This document shows positions 49,641 to 60,162 of a DNA stretch of 64,000 bases, piece by piece. Every line of letters begins with the position of its first letter. Position 1 is the first letter of the stretch. The DNA lies in the NCBI GenBank assembly GCA_964020975.1, contig OZ026617.1, positions 25,267,254-25,331,253 on the forward strand. The letters run 5' to 3'. The DNA comes from Hermodice carunculata (lineage: Eukaryota; Annelida; Polychaeta; Eunicida; Amphinomidae). Below the pieces are notes generated by a model that was given only the letters and a program-made list of their open reading frames with translations, ran no database searches and was not told where the DNA came from. Both the position numbers and the translations under genes were made by a program.

Positions 49641-50590
49641 CACCCCTCTAAAAGGGCTACCATTCTTCTGAGGAAAATTTGTCCTTGACCTTTGACCAAA
49701 AAGTAACCTCTCAGCAAATTTAAGGGAAGTCTCACCTGGGTAAATAATGACCAAGTTTGATGGACTTCAATTATATACCTATTTGAAAATTTGGGAGGGA
49801 AACCATTTTATTTTGCAAGGCATTGTGTCCTTGACCTATGACCTGAAGGTCATCCACAATCAGATGAAAAAAACTTCCAAAATCTATGGAGCTATCTGTA
49901 CCCAAAGCTTCAAGCGAATCTGGCTTACGGTTTTGAAGAAGTCAAAATGTGAACTACCATTGCAGACCCCATTGACTTACATGGTAATCGATAGGAATGC
50001 AAAAATGACTCCCCCACCCCACCCCCACCCTGAAAAAAAAAAAAAATCCAAAACCATTGGAGCATGACCATTTGAACACAATACCTATCTCCGATGTACA
50101 TCCCCTGCAAGTTTGAAGTGAATCTGGACAATTGTTTTGGAGTTGAAAATGTGAAGTAGCATTGCAATCCCCATTGACTTGCAAAGTAATCAAGAAGCAC
50201 GTATGCAGTTTGACCTTTCAAGATCACTCAGATTTAAAATAAACCATACCAATTGAAAGCCCATCGGGACTTTCCTATTAACGTCTGATAGTAACATTGG
50301 GCTGACGATGCAGCAGTTAGAAGGTATCAGCCAATATGTGAAAATTGCTGAGTCAGCAAAAAAAAAAAAAAAAAAAAAAAATGCAACAAGGATTTGACCT
50401 TGACCTTTGACCTCAAGGTTATATATCATTATATGGGAAAAATTTCCCAGACCCATAGATTATGTGTACCAAATTAGGAGGCAATAGGTCAAGAGGGGAG
50501 AGAAATAACAAATAAGACATGCGACGGCGGAGACGGCGGACGACGGGACAAAGCAGCTTTGTGCATCCCCTCCTACGAGGGATGCATAAT
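49641..50590 (+). mobile_element. Tandem-core element with CGG-rich run and terminal hairpin
   Basis: Two to three diverged units with CTTGACCTTTGACC or CTTGACCTATGACCTGAAGG, AGTGAATCTGGACAATTGTT, AAATGTGAAGTAGCATTGCA and CCCCATTGACTTGCA. The right end has GCGACGGCGGAGACGGCGGA, then the hairpin TGCATCCC (50562-50569) exactly complementary to GGGATGCA (50579-50586), then TAATTA. Same layout as the element ending at 38101 with different core, different hairpin and CGG instead of ACGG spacing. Confidence 0.65.
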
Positions 50591-51305
50591 TAAACATTTG
50601 TACATGTGAGTCTCAAAATATACCACGGGCTTAAGAGAAATAATAGCCAATCTAATTTGGAAAATAAGACACATGATCTGACTTGTGAATGGGCCCTACT
50701 GAAAGTAACTTTGAGGGTATCAGAGAATCCCTTAGAGCTAAACCTAACTTGAACTAAACTTTCAGGAGTTGGATATTAACGAGGGGCATCACATGTCACA
50801 AAGGTTTTATTGGATTAAATATATTTCAGGAAAGCAGGTCTGACGAACTTAGAGAATAAACTATTGCCATGTCCATGAAGAGGCGAAACGGTACGGAATA
50901 TCAATTTGGTACCGGCATGTGAAATATCACGTTGCCTCCCACAGATGCACCAGGTTCCTGCATTATCACTGCATGTACAGTAACATATATACAAGTATAT
51001 ACTTTGCACTTTGACCTTTCAAGCACATTTGGCTGATAATCCATATGATGTATGTTACCATTTAAAATGTAATTGACTCTTATCAAATAGCATGAGGAAA
51101 GCGGGAGGAATTTATCCCAAGACAAGATGGCAGTCGTCAAAATCTTTCACCAGAAAGCTACACAACTCGTTTAGCTTGACGACAGCCGCTTCCTAAAAGG
51201 TCAAAGGTCAAATCATACACTCTCGTATCATGAACACACTGGGTCCTACTTTTAATTCTTATATTATTTCATAACGCTTGAAAAAAAAAAAAAAAGAAAG
51301 AAAAT

Positions 51306-51349
<44 letters not shown>

Positions 51350-51544
51350 ACATTTTCGTCACACGATCCATTTAGTTTTTTTTTTTTTTTTTCATTATTT
51401 CTTTTGAAAAGTGCATGTTCTTACAAAAATAATCGTGAACTTGGATATACAGACGCGAAATTCACAGTCTTCAGCTAGTGTTAAAAGAAATATTTACAAA
51501 AATGATGCACGCGCTCCAGATTTCTGTAGCGGTGAAAAACGCAA
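50591..51544. other. Unassigned sequence with A, GA and T tracts
   Basis: A-rich tract at 51280-51294, (GA)n at 51311-51347, T17 near 51376-51392. No gene recognised. Confidence 0.45.
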
Positions 51545-51780
51545 AGCGCAAATTCACCACGCGCGTATGAGAATGTTGTACTGTCAATCGCTGCATGTTT
51601 AGTTCGGGCCTGCTCAACTCGGCCAGTTGTTCTTGCAGAGCTGACCGAGAAACTATTAGCCATTTCCTTCTTGAATGTACAAACTATACCACGATTAGAA
51701 GTCGACATTTTGGCCCTCGAAAATTTCATCTTGGAAACAAAACGTTTTTGATGCTGTTCGTTTCACAAAACAGGTAATTA
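51545..51780 (+). mobile_element. LINE 3' end fragment
   Basis: The plus-strand frame at 51595-51777 contains CSCRADRETISHFLLEC, i.e. C-x-C-x8-H-x4-C, followed by an Arg-containing segment. This is the zinc-knuckle C-terminus of several LINE clades, comparable with 38352-38588 on the other strand but clearly a different copy or family. RT is absent. Confidence 0.65.
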
Positions 51781-54700
51781 ATAAGTATGTACTTCTTCTA
51801 GCGTTATAGCAACTGTTTAGCGACGACAATTGAGCACTTCGATGTAAATTCGCAAATATGTATATACGATCTGTATTATGTATGTTGTTTCACTCCAAAT
51901 ATCTGTAAATTCGAAATACAGTTGGCATCATTGTGTATGGGAGAGGAATCAGCATAAGCCCCCGGCTTGTTTTCTAATCTCTTTTCTTTTCGAGAAACAA
52001 AATACATTGAAATCAAATCAATCGTGAACGGACTGTTATTTATAAAATCTATAATATAACGCACAATTTTAACGTAAACTTTAACAAATTATCTGGAATT
52101 ATAAAAACAGCTGCACAATATATTTTCTTGGTTCACAATCCCTTTAAAAACTTGCAACAAACTACATAAACGAATTTGTGTACTAGAAGTAGAACCAGAC
52201 AAACATATCTGACAAATATGAAAAAAAAAAATCAGTCAATTTCATCTTTTTGGCCCTATCATACATATGTATCATGCATCACAAAGTCTGGTTGTCCAGT
52301 ACTTGTGGCTTGCACGTAAAGGCTTCCGCTTGTCATGGATTGTATAAAGGACTTGCTGCTGGTATCCGTAATTGCCTATGTGCCATGCTTACTGATTGAC
52401 GAAGTCCAATTGATAAACGGGTAATCTGGTGTATCAATCATTGATCCACAGATAGGTATAACAAGCGATTATGTACCAGCGGGAAATTAATCACCGAGAG
52501 CAACCTACGGTCACTTGATCAACCCTATACCTGCAGGCCATGAATGTTAACCCCGAGGACCTTATGCGGATTTTTTCCCCACGTCATTAAGAATACAATG
52601 CTGTCAGTCAAGACTTGCCCTCGACGCACTCGGCAGATTACGCCCAAAGTCAACAGAGCACCGAGGCATGCTATTGGCTCAATCTGATTACGCCAAAGTC
52701 AACAGAGCAACGAGGCATGCTATTGGCTCAATCTGCAAACGGTCAAATATGATTGGCGCACTTTGACTTTGTATAGCGAACACATAATCCGGCAATAATA
52801 TGCTCTAGTCATTCCCACAGAGAGTAGACCTGGGGTCACATTCATTGTTTGCCTCATAAAATAAAAGTTTGAAACAAACTTACACAAAGATTTTTTGGGA
52901 GAAAGAACAAAGTCCACAAATTTTAATGTATGTAACAGGTGAAACTTTATGAACTGCTGAATAAACAATCAGCCCTTTAATATAAGTTTAATTGCGCACT
53001 TTGCACATAAATCTGGAAACAACCACTTACTGGTGTAACCGAATTCCGAAAGATTTGTTCTGAATAATGGTTACATATGTGGCATTTTACAAATTTTCTC
53101 TGTCATTGATTGTTTTGTAGTAAGGTGAGGAGGGCGGCTGTCACTTTGTGGCCTTCTTTCAACTTTGAAAATCTCTAACTACAAAACAAACATAACAATC
53201 TCCATGATTCAACTTAGCTACATGATGTGGTTAGTAACGATATAACTGAATTTGGTTAACCCATGAAGAAGTTTTCATATTTGTGTACATGCGTACATAC
53301 TTCACTTGGTTTGTTTCAGCACTTTTCATTTTACGAGAAAAATATATGCGACGGCTGATTGAGGCCCAGGGGTCATTGCTAGGCCATCTTAGTCCCTTTT
53401 ATCTGAATACTATGTGGAGTGTGTATGTACTTCTATTGTTCTCTGTGGAAATCATTTTTCAACAACTCCTGCAATTTGTTTACACAGGAAGTCTGAACTT
53501 TAAATAAAGACCTGAGAAATGTCTTAATTCAAGCTTGACTAAAATAATCTGTAACAACACTTTACACGTGTTTTGTTTTTTGTTTTTGTTTTTGTTTTTC
53601 TATAGATACTGTGAAAAATGAAGTTTCTGCCCAAGCTTTCATCACAAATCTCAGTCTCAGCTGTTTAAATGTTGCAGAACTGTACAAAAAGTATCATATG
53701 ACAGAGTAAAAGCCCTGTGTATGAAAAGCAGATGGCCCACCTTGGTCTCTATACATGTATGTATGGGGATCTTTAAAAATAGGCGTCCAAGGAAACTGTG
53801 ACAAATACAGCATGATCAGCATACAAGCGTAAAGCTCCACCACATCCCCTTCTTAAACTGCATTGTCCTAAATAGCCGACTGCCACGATTCCTTGTCACA
53901 GTAGGGAAGACGCTGTACATCAGAGACAGGTGTATCTGCATACCACCCACACTAAATACATAAACAGTCATTCTGCCCACGATTTCGCACAATGGAGGGA
54001 GCACTTTAAAGTCAAAAAAAGATGCCCAAACTCCAACACTGGAAAAACACTTAGTGTCGCCATTGCTTGCTCGTGGTGTCATAAATCTTAAGTTTAACTC
54101 TTTTCTTTGTAGACGTTTGACATATATCTATTTTTTTTCAAGACTTTTCACTTCAAATTTTCCTGCATCGTAAAAAGTAGATGACACAAGTAAGACCATC
54201 TATAAAGCTACTCTATAATTAAAATTTAAAATATATTCTCGTTGTTTTGTTTTGTTTTGTTTTTGTTTGGGGGAGGGGTGATAAGGTGGGGGTTGGTTGG
54301 GAGGGAAGTATTAAGGGAGTTTTGCATTGCCTCATGCTGGATACCGGCCTCCAGAAACCAAGACCAACTAGAGAAATTTTATGGCTACTCCCTTTATGAC
54401 TGACTATCATCTCATGTGTAAACAGTGATGAATAAAATTAATTGCCAACTGATCTAACCGCAAACAAGAACTCTTCCCCGCCATGATCATCACAGGGAGC
54501 GACTTTCTCTTTCAGATATGCACAAGGTTAACAGCAGGCACCGCTGGTGTTAACTGCTTTTCTTATGATTAGTTATCATAAACATATGGGAATACATCAA
54601 AGACTGTACTCGATCCTGGTTTTTGCCCCAAACCCTGGATTAGAAACTAGTCAAGTTTTGTAGCAAACTGAATTTCTCGTAGAGGCATGCTACAGTTGCT

Positions 54701-55369
54701 CTTGGAGCAGCTGTAGCATGACTTGTCGTGCAATGCAAAAAAAAAAAAAAAAAAAGAGTCTTCTGTCCAGGCACGTTCCTGCTTGTAGAGGTTCTTCTTT
54801 CTTTAAGAGTTTGAATATGCAAATTTCATCCCAAATCCAGGAAAAGCACAATGGTAGACTGGTATGGGAGGGGTTAATTTAGACACCTGCATCACTGGTC
54901 TCTGTTGATGAAAAGACAAAATCACATCTGTCAGTAAAAGGTTACATGCACGACCAACCTTTACCAAAGTGACGAAACATGCTCCAGACAGATTACACCA
55001 ATGAATCCCTGGAATACTTCGTGTGTGTTTGAGATCAGTTTAAGGGGCAAAATACCTGTCAAGTTAATTGTACTTTCATGTTGGTCCACCTGCTTTGTGA
55101 ATCAAAACAGCTTTCAGTAGTGGACCTCCCTAGTGAGTGAAACCATGTGGTATATTCAAAATGGGCTTCTGGACACGTTAACCTGTCTTACGTGTGACTT
55201 GATAGGGCATGTGGACGAACAGGACACGTGTTGCTCTGTGACTGAAAACACAAATGGGCTTATGATGAATGCTTTACGTGGACAAATTCCTGGTCTTAAA
55301 GCCTAAAGGTTACCTTCTTGTGGTCTGAACAAACCACAGTAATGCTACACACTAATCCTGTTAAGGGGC
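51781..55369. other. Unassigned sequence
   Basis: No gene could be supported. Contains a tandem pair (52636-52734), GTTTT-rich stretches near 53570-53600 and 54240-54270, and a small hairpin at 54686-54720 (CATGCTACAG against CTGTAGCATG). An 88-codon minus-strand frame at 53816-54082 has protein-like composition without a recognised family. Confidence 0.35.
52636..52734. repeat. Tandem duplication, 50 + 49 bp
   Basis: Two copies of GATTACGCCCAAAGTCAACA followed by GAGCACCGAGGCATGC and TATTGGCTCAATCT, differing by one deletion and one substitution. Confidence 0.93.
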
Positions 55370-55600
55370 GGATTAAGAGGGGGAGCCGAGGGGGGCCAAG
55401 CCCCCCCCCCCCTCCCGAAATTGTTTCACAAAATAGATACTTTTGTTCATAATATGCTTCAAATCTGTGCTGTATATCCTGCAAGTTAGGCTCAAAATGG
55501 CTCAGAATCCACCATTTTACACCCAAGTTTTCAAAATTTTCTGGGGGAGCACCCCAGAACCCCCCACCCCACCCACCCACTCTTCTTACCAACACAAGTC
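55370..55600. repeat. Dispersed repeat with C tracts
   Basis: C14 tract at about 55398-55412, CTCAGAATCCACCATTTTAC and a GGGGGAGCACCCCAGAACCC stretch. The CCAGAATGCACCATTTTGC segment at 22506 is similar, so the two are probably copies of one family. Confidence 0.45.
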
Positions 55601-55736
55601 TGAGCTTTCGCCACTTGCCCCTTCAGATTCCTGGATCCGCTCCTGCCAGCAGAAACGAAAACGCGTCAGACTCAATGTTTGTACAAAATATTCTCTCACA
55701 AAGTGGTGAAAATTTAATCGCACGATTCACAGCAAA

Positions 55737-55966
55737 TGTTTAAACCACAGGGGCAACCAGCAGAATGGGTGTCATCATATTCTGTCTGGTCAATACGAAC
55801 CCATTTATACTGACCGGCAAAGTCATTGTCGACTGAAAATACTGATTAGGGCTAACCCAAATCAGTATTTTCGGTGGAAAGTGACTTTGCCGGTCAGTAT
55901 GAATGGGTCCGTATTGACCACAATACGATGACAACCATTCTGCTGGTTGCTCCTGTGGTTTAAACA
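55737..55966. mobile_element. 230-bp near-perfect inverted repeat (foldback element)
   Basis: Ends GTTTAAACCACAGG and CCTGTGGTTTAAAC are inverted copies, and the similarity continues through GCAACCAGCAGAATGG, GGTCAATACG, ACTGACCGGCAAAGTCA and AAATACTGAT to a ~12-nt loop centred near 55852. Arms of about 105 bp differ at roughly a dozen positions by eye. No coding capacity. The superfamily is unknown. Confidence 0.9.
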
Positions 55967-56216
55967 CCAGTCCAGATCTATCAGTATCTCTCCAAAGTAT
56001 TCATCCACAAAATTGTCAAAATTAAGCACTAATTAAAAAATGTTGTGCTCCCTGCTTCGAGGATTATTTTAGGCAGACCAGTTGTAAAGGAATTTCAGTC
56101 ATAGGCCCCTTATTAGTCCCCGGAAGGGGGGGGGGGGGCGTAGGTGTGTACCATGTCCATCTATCCATCCTGGCATCCTAAATGTTTGTCTTGGCCGTAT
56201 TTCCTGTATTGTGATA

Positions 56217-56250
56217 CCATGGACCTACTATCTGATAGTAAGTCCATGGT
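56217..56250. repeat. 34-bp near-perfect palindrome
   Basis: ACCATGGAC, then a TACTATC/GATAGTA inner stem with a 1-nt loop, then GTCCATGGT, with one mismatched pair. GTGATAC flanks both sides in direct orientation. Confidence 0.85.
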
Positions 56251-56347
56251 GATACTTAGGTACCAAATTTGGCATTTGGAGACTTCTTGGGACAGCAGTG
56301 TGCCGCACCAAAATTAGGCTATCTTGACCTTTAACCATGTATTGAGA

Positions 56348-56397
56348 ATGCTTGTCCTTGTCCCTGTCCTCATCCTTGTCCTTGTCCTTGTCCTTGC
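56348..56397. repeat. (CTTGTC)n short hexamer repeat
   Basis: About eight CTTGTC/CCTGTC units. Confidence 0.9.
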
Positions 56398-56411
56398 ACG
56401 TACAGGCTATA

Positions 56412-56588
56412 CAGTGGTACCTGCTGTATGCAACCACTGCCGTGAACAGCCACACTGCTTTTTGTGGTCACCTTGCTGGAACACAAGAATCAGTTTCTTT
56501 GTAAAGCTACCTGCAGTGACAGGTCACCTGCTGTATGTGGCCACTTTTTCTTGACAGAAGGGGTGGCCACATACAGCAGGTACCACTG
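56412..56588. mobile_element. TA-flanked MITE, pogo/Tigger-like
   Basis: Inverted ends CAGTGGTACCTGCTGTATG and CATACAGCAGGTACCACTG are perfect over 19 bp, with TA on both outer sides (56410-56411, 56589-56590). 177 bp, non-coding; internal GTGGCCAC/GTGGTCACC motifs parallel the GTGGACACC motifs of 7124-7301. Confidence 0.85.
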
Positions 56589-56853
56589 TATTTTCTACAC
56601 TGCAAGAATTGGCCATACCAAACTTGGTGTGTGGATTGTTGTTGGGATGGTGGTGTCTGGCCATGGCCCGCCAGTGACGGTGTTTTGTGCAAATAACTTC
56701 TTGCTCTTCTTTTACTGTGACCTTGACCATTGACCCCATCATTCAAAAAGCTTGTGCTGGCCATATTTTCCACACTAGTTACAAAACTTGATGTGTGGAT
56801 ATTTCTTGAGATAGCGTTGCATCACATAGGTTTTATTTTACGGAGTGTTCCAG

Positions 56854-57549
56854 TTCCAGTAGCCGGAACCAAACGTTGCATGGCTATTCTTCTGGCAATT
56901 ATTGGGGGAGCCAATCAGAGGGCTCCTGGTGAGAAAAACCATGTTTTTAAATCACATATTTACTCATTTCTTGAAAAATATCTTTTGCTGTTAACTCCTT
57001 TATCATGTAAATAGACACATTAATTAATATTGAACCTTTCAACTGTTCTGTTATTCCTCTGTATTTTTACTGCATGTAGCAAAATGGACCCACACCCTCG
57101 GGCTGGGGGTGTGGGTCCATGAATTATACGACCCTCAGGGCCATGCAGATACTTTTCATAACTTTGTCCAAATTGATTGAGATGAGTTAAATTTCAAGAA
57201 ACTTTAGTGATGGATGTCTAAACAGATGTGTTATAATTCAAATTATTAATAATTTCAAATGAACTTGATACTTCCAGGGATGGGATTCTTCCCTCTTGGA
57301 TTTTTTTATTTAACCATTCCAACATTTTACAGGTTTAATCAAATTCCTACTTTTTATATTCAGGCAAGTTTTTTGGATAGAGTTTCCCAAATTTAGAAGA
57401 ATAGTGGCTCAGTATTTACGACTACCGGAAGAATGGCGGTGGGATGTCGGGTTGCAGCTGCCTGAAGCAGAGAGCTAGCAGACAACGTCGGGTATGGTTC
57501 CAGCCACCAGAAAAATAGTGGCTCAGTTTGGGTGTCCGGTTACTGGAAC
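56854..57549. mobile_element. DNA element with long imperfect inverted ends
   Basis: The left end TTCCAGTAGCCGGAACC, then AAAC, then GGCTATTCTTCTGG. The right end reverse-complemented reads TTCCAGTAACCGGACACC, AAAC, CCACTATTTTTCTGG. About 45 bp match with gaps. A further internal copy of AGAAGAATAGTGGCTCAGT sits at 57397. No transposase frame found, so non-autonomous, about 0.7 kb. Confidence 0.6.
57084..57120. repeat. Hairpin with perfect 14-bp stem
   Basis: ATGGACCCACACCC at 57084-57097 pairs exactly with 57107-57120, 9-nt loop. It lies inside the 56854-57549 element. Confidence 0.88.
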
Positions 57550-58800
57550 AATATTCACTAGCTTTATTTTTATCAATGTGTATCCATTTATTTGATTAGT
57601 GTAGTTCAATGAATGGTCACAAGAGGGTGACATCTCAATGTTGCCAGTAGCCATTCCGTTTTGTAAAAGTTTTGGCCCCTAATGGACTTTTGATGTTAAT
57701 AAAGTATTCTCTCATTCTTGTACCAAAACTAAGTCACTGACCTTGACCTGTGACCTTGTAGAAATTGCCCGTGTGGGTGATACTTCCTATTAAATAATAC
57801 TTACCAATACCATACTTGATGTGTTGTACCTTCGGGAAGGGGTGTATCACATGCTAACCTAGGCCACTTGGACCCTTCATACACAGAAAATGCTTGTGTA
57901 GGCCATACTTCCTATACATGTACTGCAAAAATAAGATACCAAACTTGGTATCTGAAACTAAGATACCAAACTTGGTATGTGGATACTTCTTGGGATAGTG
58001 GTGTGTCTATACCAATATTGCTCCACCTTCACCTTTGACCCCATCCTATAAAATGCTTGGTGTATGGATACTTCTTGGGATAGCAGTGTATCACATACAA
58101 AAAGTAGGTCATTGTGACTTTTACCTTTTATCCTTGCCCCCATCATAGAAAGTGCTTGGCCATATTCCCTTTACAGTAAGAACTACAGATATCAATGACC
58201 TCTGGTGGGGGGACTTCCTATATATGGCCACACAGTACAACTGCCCTTGTTAGTCCTCCACCACAGACCATAGGCTGGTACCCTGTCCTTCCATCTGGCC
58301 TTCTGCCAAAGATTGTCTGGACCATACTTCCTGTACTGTGCTACCTACATTTACCAAATTTGCTGTGTAGCCACTTCATATGACAGAGGTGTGTGTGCAC
58401 TGAAGTGGGCCCACTGTGACCTTGACCTTTGACACCCACAAAGTTTTAGCAGGTGTGAGCCAGATTTCCTATACTGGAACACCTGCAGTAAACAAATTTG
58501 GTGTGTGGACACTTCATGGCATAGGTGTGTGTTGCACACCAAAATTGGCCCACTCTGACCTTGACCTTTGACACCCACAAAGTTTTAGCAGGTGTGAGCC
58601 AGATTTCCTATACTGGAACACCTGCAGTAAACAAATTTGGTGTGTGGACACTTCATGGCATAGGTGTGTGTTGCACACCAAAATTGGCCCACTCTGACCT
58701 TGACCTTTGACTCCTGTAAAGTTTTAGCATGTCCTGGTTATTTTACCTATACTTTAACACCTACAAGTACCAAATTTGGCATGCAGACACATCAAAGCCA

Positions 58801-59154
58801 TAGGTAGGGGACTACGGATTACTATGCAATACTTGACCTTTTTTTACTCAATTTCTGAAGTTACATAGTGGAGCAATCCACCATGCTTGTGTGCATCCAA
58901 AAGGTTCATACACCAATGTTGACTGAATTAAAATCATTTAATTTTCATACAGTATTTTAAAGTATAACATCAGGGAACATTACAGATATTATGTAGTGCT
59001 ATCTGTTTCAGTAAAGAAATACTGCTGAAATTAAATTCCCAGTAATCTGAGTTCATCTCCTATTATTTATGATACATACTGGAGGTCAATGTGCATGCAA
59101 AATTTTAATATCATTTGACTTCCCATGATTTAATCCGGTAAAGTCCACAAACAA
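58801..59154. other. Unassigned sequence
   Basis: AT-rich DNA beyond the inferred end of the host transcript. Nothing recognised. Confidence 0.4.
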
Positions 59155-59572
59155 ATTATTCGTCAAGCAAATACACTTTATTTCCAGCATGTAAATACAT
59201 GTACATATAGCAGCATTTTTGATGGAGAAACATATACATAATGGTCATGAAACTGTTTTAGAATTAAATGGAAAACAATACTCAGCTGTAAGTCCAACCA
59301 TAAGAATCTGCACTGTCCCTTATGAAAGTTCTATTCCATAACAAAAGCGACTAGATGATCGTATTAACCCTTTCCCCTTGCATTGACACTAAATCAACAA
59401 CTTTCCTTGGCACCCTTTGCATATGAAGCATTGACCCATGCAAAGGAACGATACTGCCAGTGGGTATGCCATCCTGATCGCTATCCATGTGCTGTTGGTC
59501 AGTATAACGGGGACAGGATTAATTGTTTCATAAAATAAAGACAAACACGATATTTTCACTTCATACATGCTG
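59155..59572 (-). promoter_or_regulatory. 3' UTR and polyadenylation signal of the host gene
   Basis: Downstream of the TGA on the minus strand there is no long open frame. An AATAAA hexamer (TTTATT on the plus strand) lies at 59177-59182, about 390 nt after the stop, which suggests transcript cleavage near 59155-59165. The UTR contains a TTAA-flanked inverted-repeat element (59364-59522). The exact cleavage point is inferred. Confidence 0.55.
59364..59522. mobile_element. piggyBac-like TTAA MITE inside the host 3' UTR
   Basis: The left end reads TTAACCCTTTCCCC and the right end, reverse-complemented, reads TTAATCCTGTCCCC, so both ends carry TTAA plus a similar inverted terminal sequence. 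The interior has TCAACAACTTTCCTTGGC, which matches the interior of the MITEs at 44284-44493 and 44535-44743, so these are one family. TTAA target duplication is the hallmark of the piggyBac superfamily. It has no coding capacity (about 159 bp). Confidence 0.6.
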
Positions 59573-59687
59573 TCATGACAGTTCAGTTGCCTTTCTTTCC
59601 TGGGTGTCTGAGGCATTGTCTTCGCCGCTGATAATTTGATTGTCCCTTTGTACCAGAGTCTTGAGACGAGACAAATGCATCATTGCT
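59573..59687 (-). CDS. Host gene, last coding exon
   Basis: Minus strand: acceptor TTTTATTTCAG, then one base completing a split Lys codon, then 37 codons and TGA (115 nt of coding sequence). It encodes AMMHLSRLKTLVQRDNQII followed by a polar, acidic tail ending KATELS. The first half looks like a continuing amphipathic helix with leucines at heptad-like spacing. With the two upstream exons it gives a 122-residue C-terminus. The acceptor lies inside a perfect 32-bp tandem duplication (59686-59717 and 59718-59749), so a second, identical acceptor sits 32 nt upstream in transcript order; its use would give a different, shorter C-terminus. Confidence 0.8.
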
Positions 59688-59749
59688 CTGAAATAAAATA
59701 AGACCATTGAGACCAATCTCTGAAATAAAATAAGACCATTGAGACCAAT
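59686..59749 (-). repeat. Perfect 32-bp tandem duplication of a splice acceptor
   Basis: Two identical 32-bp units abut each other. Each contains, on the minus strand, a T-rich tract and TTTCAG|AG, so the last intron of the host gene has two identical candidate 3' splice sites 32 nt apart. Because 32 is not a multiple of three, using the distal site changes the frame and meets a stop after 12 codons. Confidence 0.9.
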
Positions 59750-60162
59750 GCACATGAGGAGTTACTGGGATGTTAAAGGAACCTATTTAATAACCATACT
59801 CTAGGCTGGAGTGAGCCATTAGCCAATTAGATATAGGCTAATATAAGTTGGATTTGGCTCTGCATATTTATCATCTTTTAGCCAGGTTGGCTATTTTTCT
59901 TAGATGTCTATAGTTTCAATCAAACATTTAAACTGATTACATTACACCAGTCAACTGACTGAAAAAATCAGAATCAGTTTGCCCGAAGAACCATAAATTT
60001 GGCTAACACATTTGAGTCACTCAGGCAAAACTTGTAATTCCTAGTATTAGTCCAACATACACTCCTTCAGTCTTTGAGACACCAGTACCTTTCTGATAAA
60101 GACCTGTTACATAAGAACATCATGACCCGAACTTGTAATCTTAATTTTGGTCTTTTGAATTT

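Larger units (their letters stand above)
56170..58800 (+). repeat. Tandem family, ~140-bp unit, broken by nested elements
   Basis: Unit landmarks: CTGACCTTGACCTTTGAC, AGGTGTGAGCCAGATTTCCT, ACACCTGCAGTAAACAAATT, TGGTGTGTGGACACTTCATG, and GCACACCAAAATTGGCCCAC. Two units at about 58418-58558 and 58559-58698 are almost identical, so recently duplicated. Older units reach back to about 56170. The array is interrupted by the MITE at 56412-56588 and the TIR element at 56854-57549. Confidence 0.75.

Noticed and set aside
53283-53507. BTB-domain exon suggested by LLQFVYTGSLNF at the end of a 74-codon frame
   Set aside because: Only about 12 residues resemble the family, the upstream residues do not, a stop follows at once and no matching neighbouring exon was seen.
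53816-54082. 88-codon minus-strand frame as an exon
   Set aside because: Composition is protein-like but no family, donor/acceptor pair or phase-matched neighbour was found.
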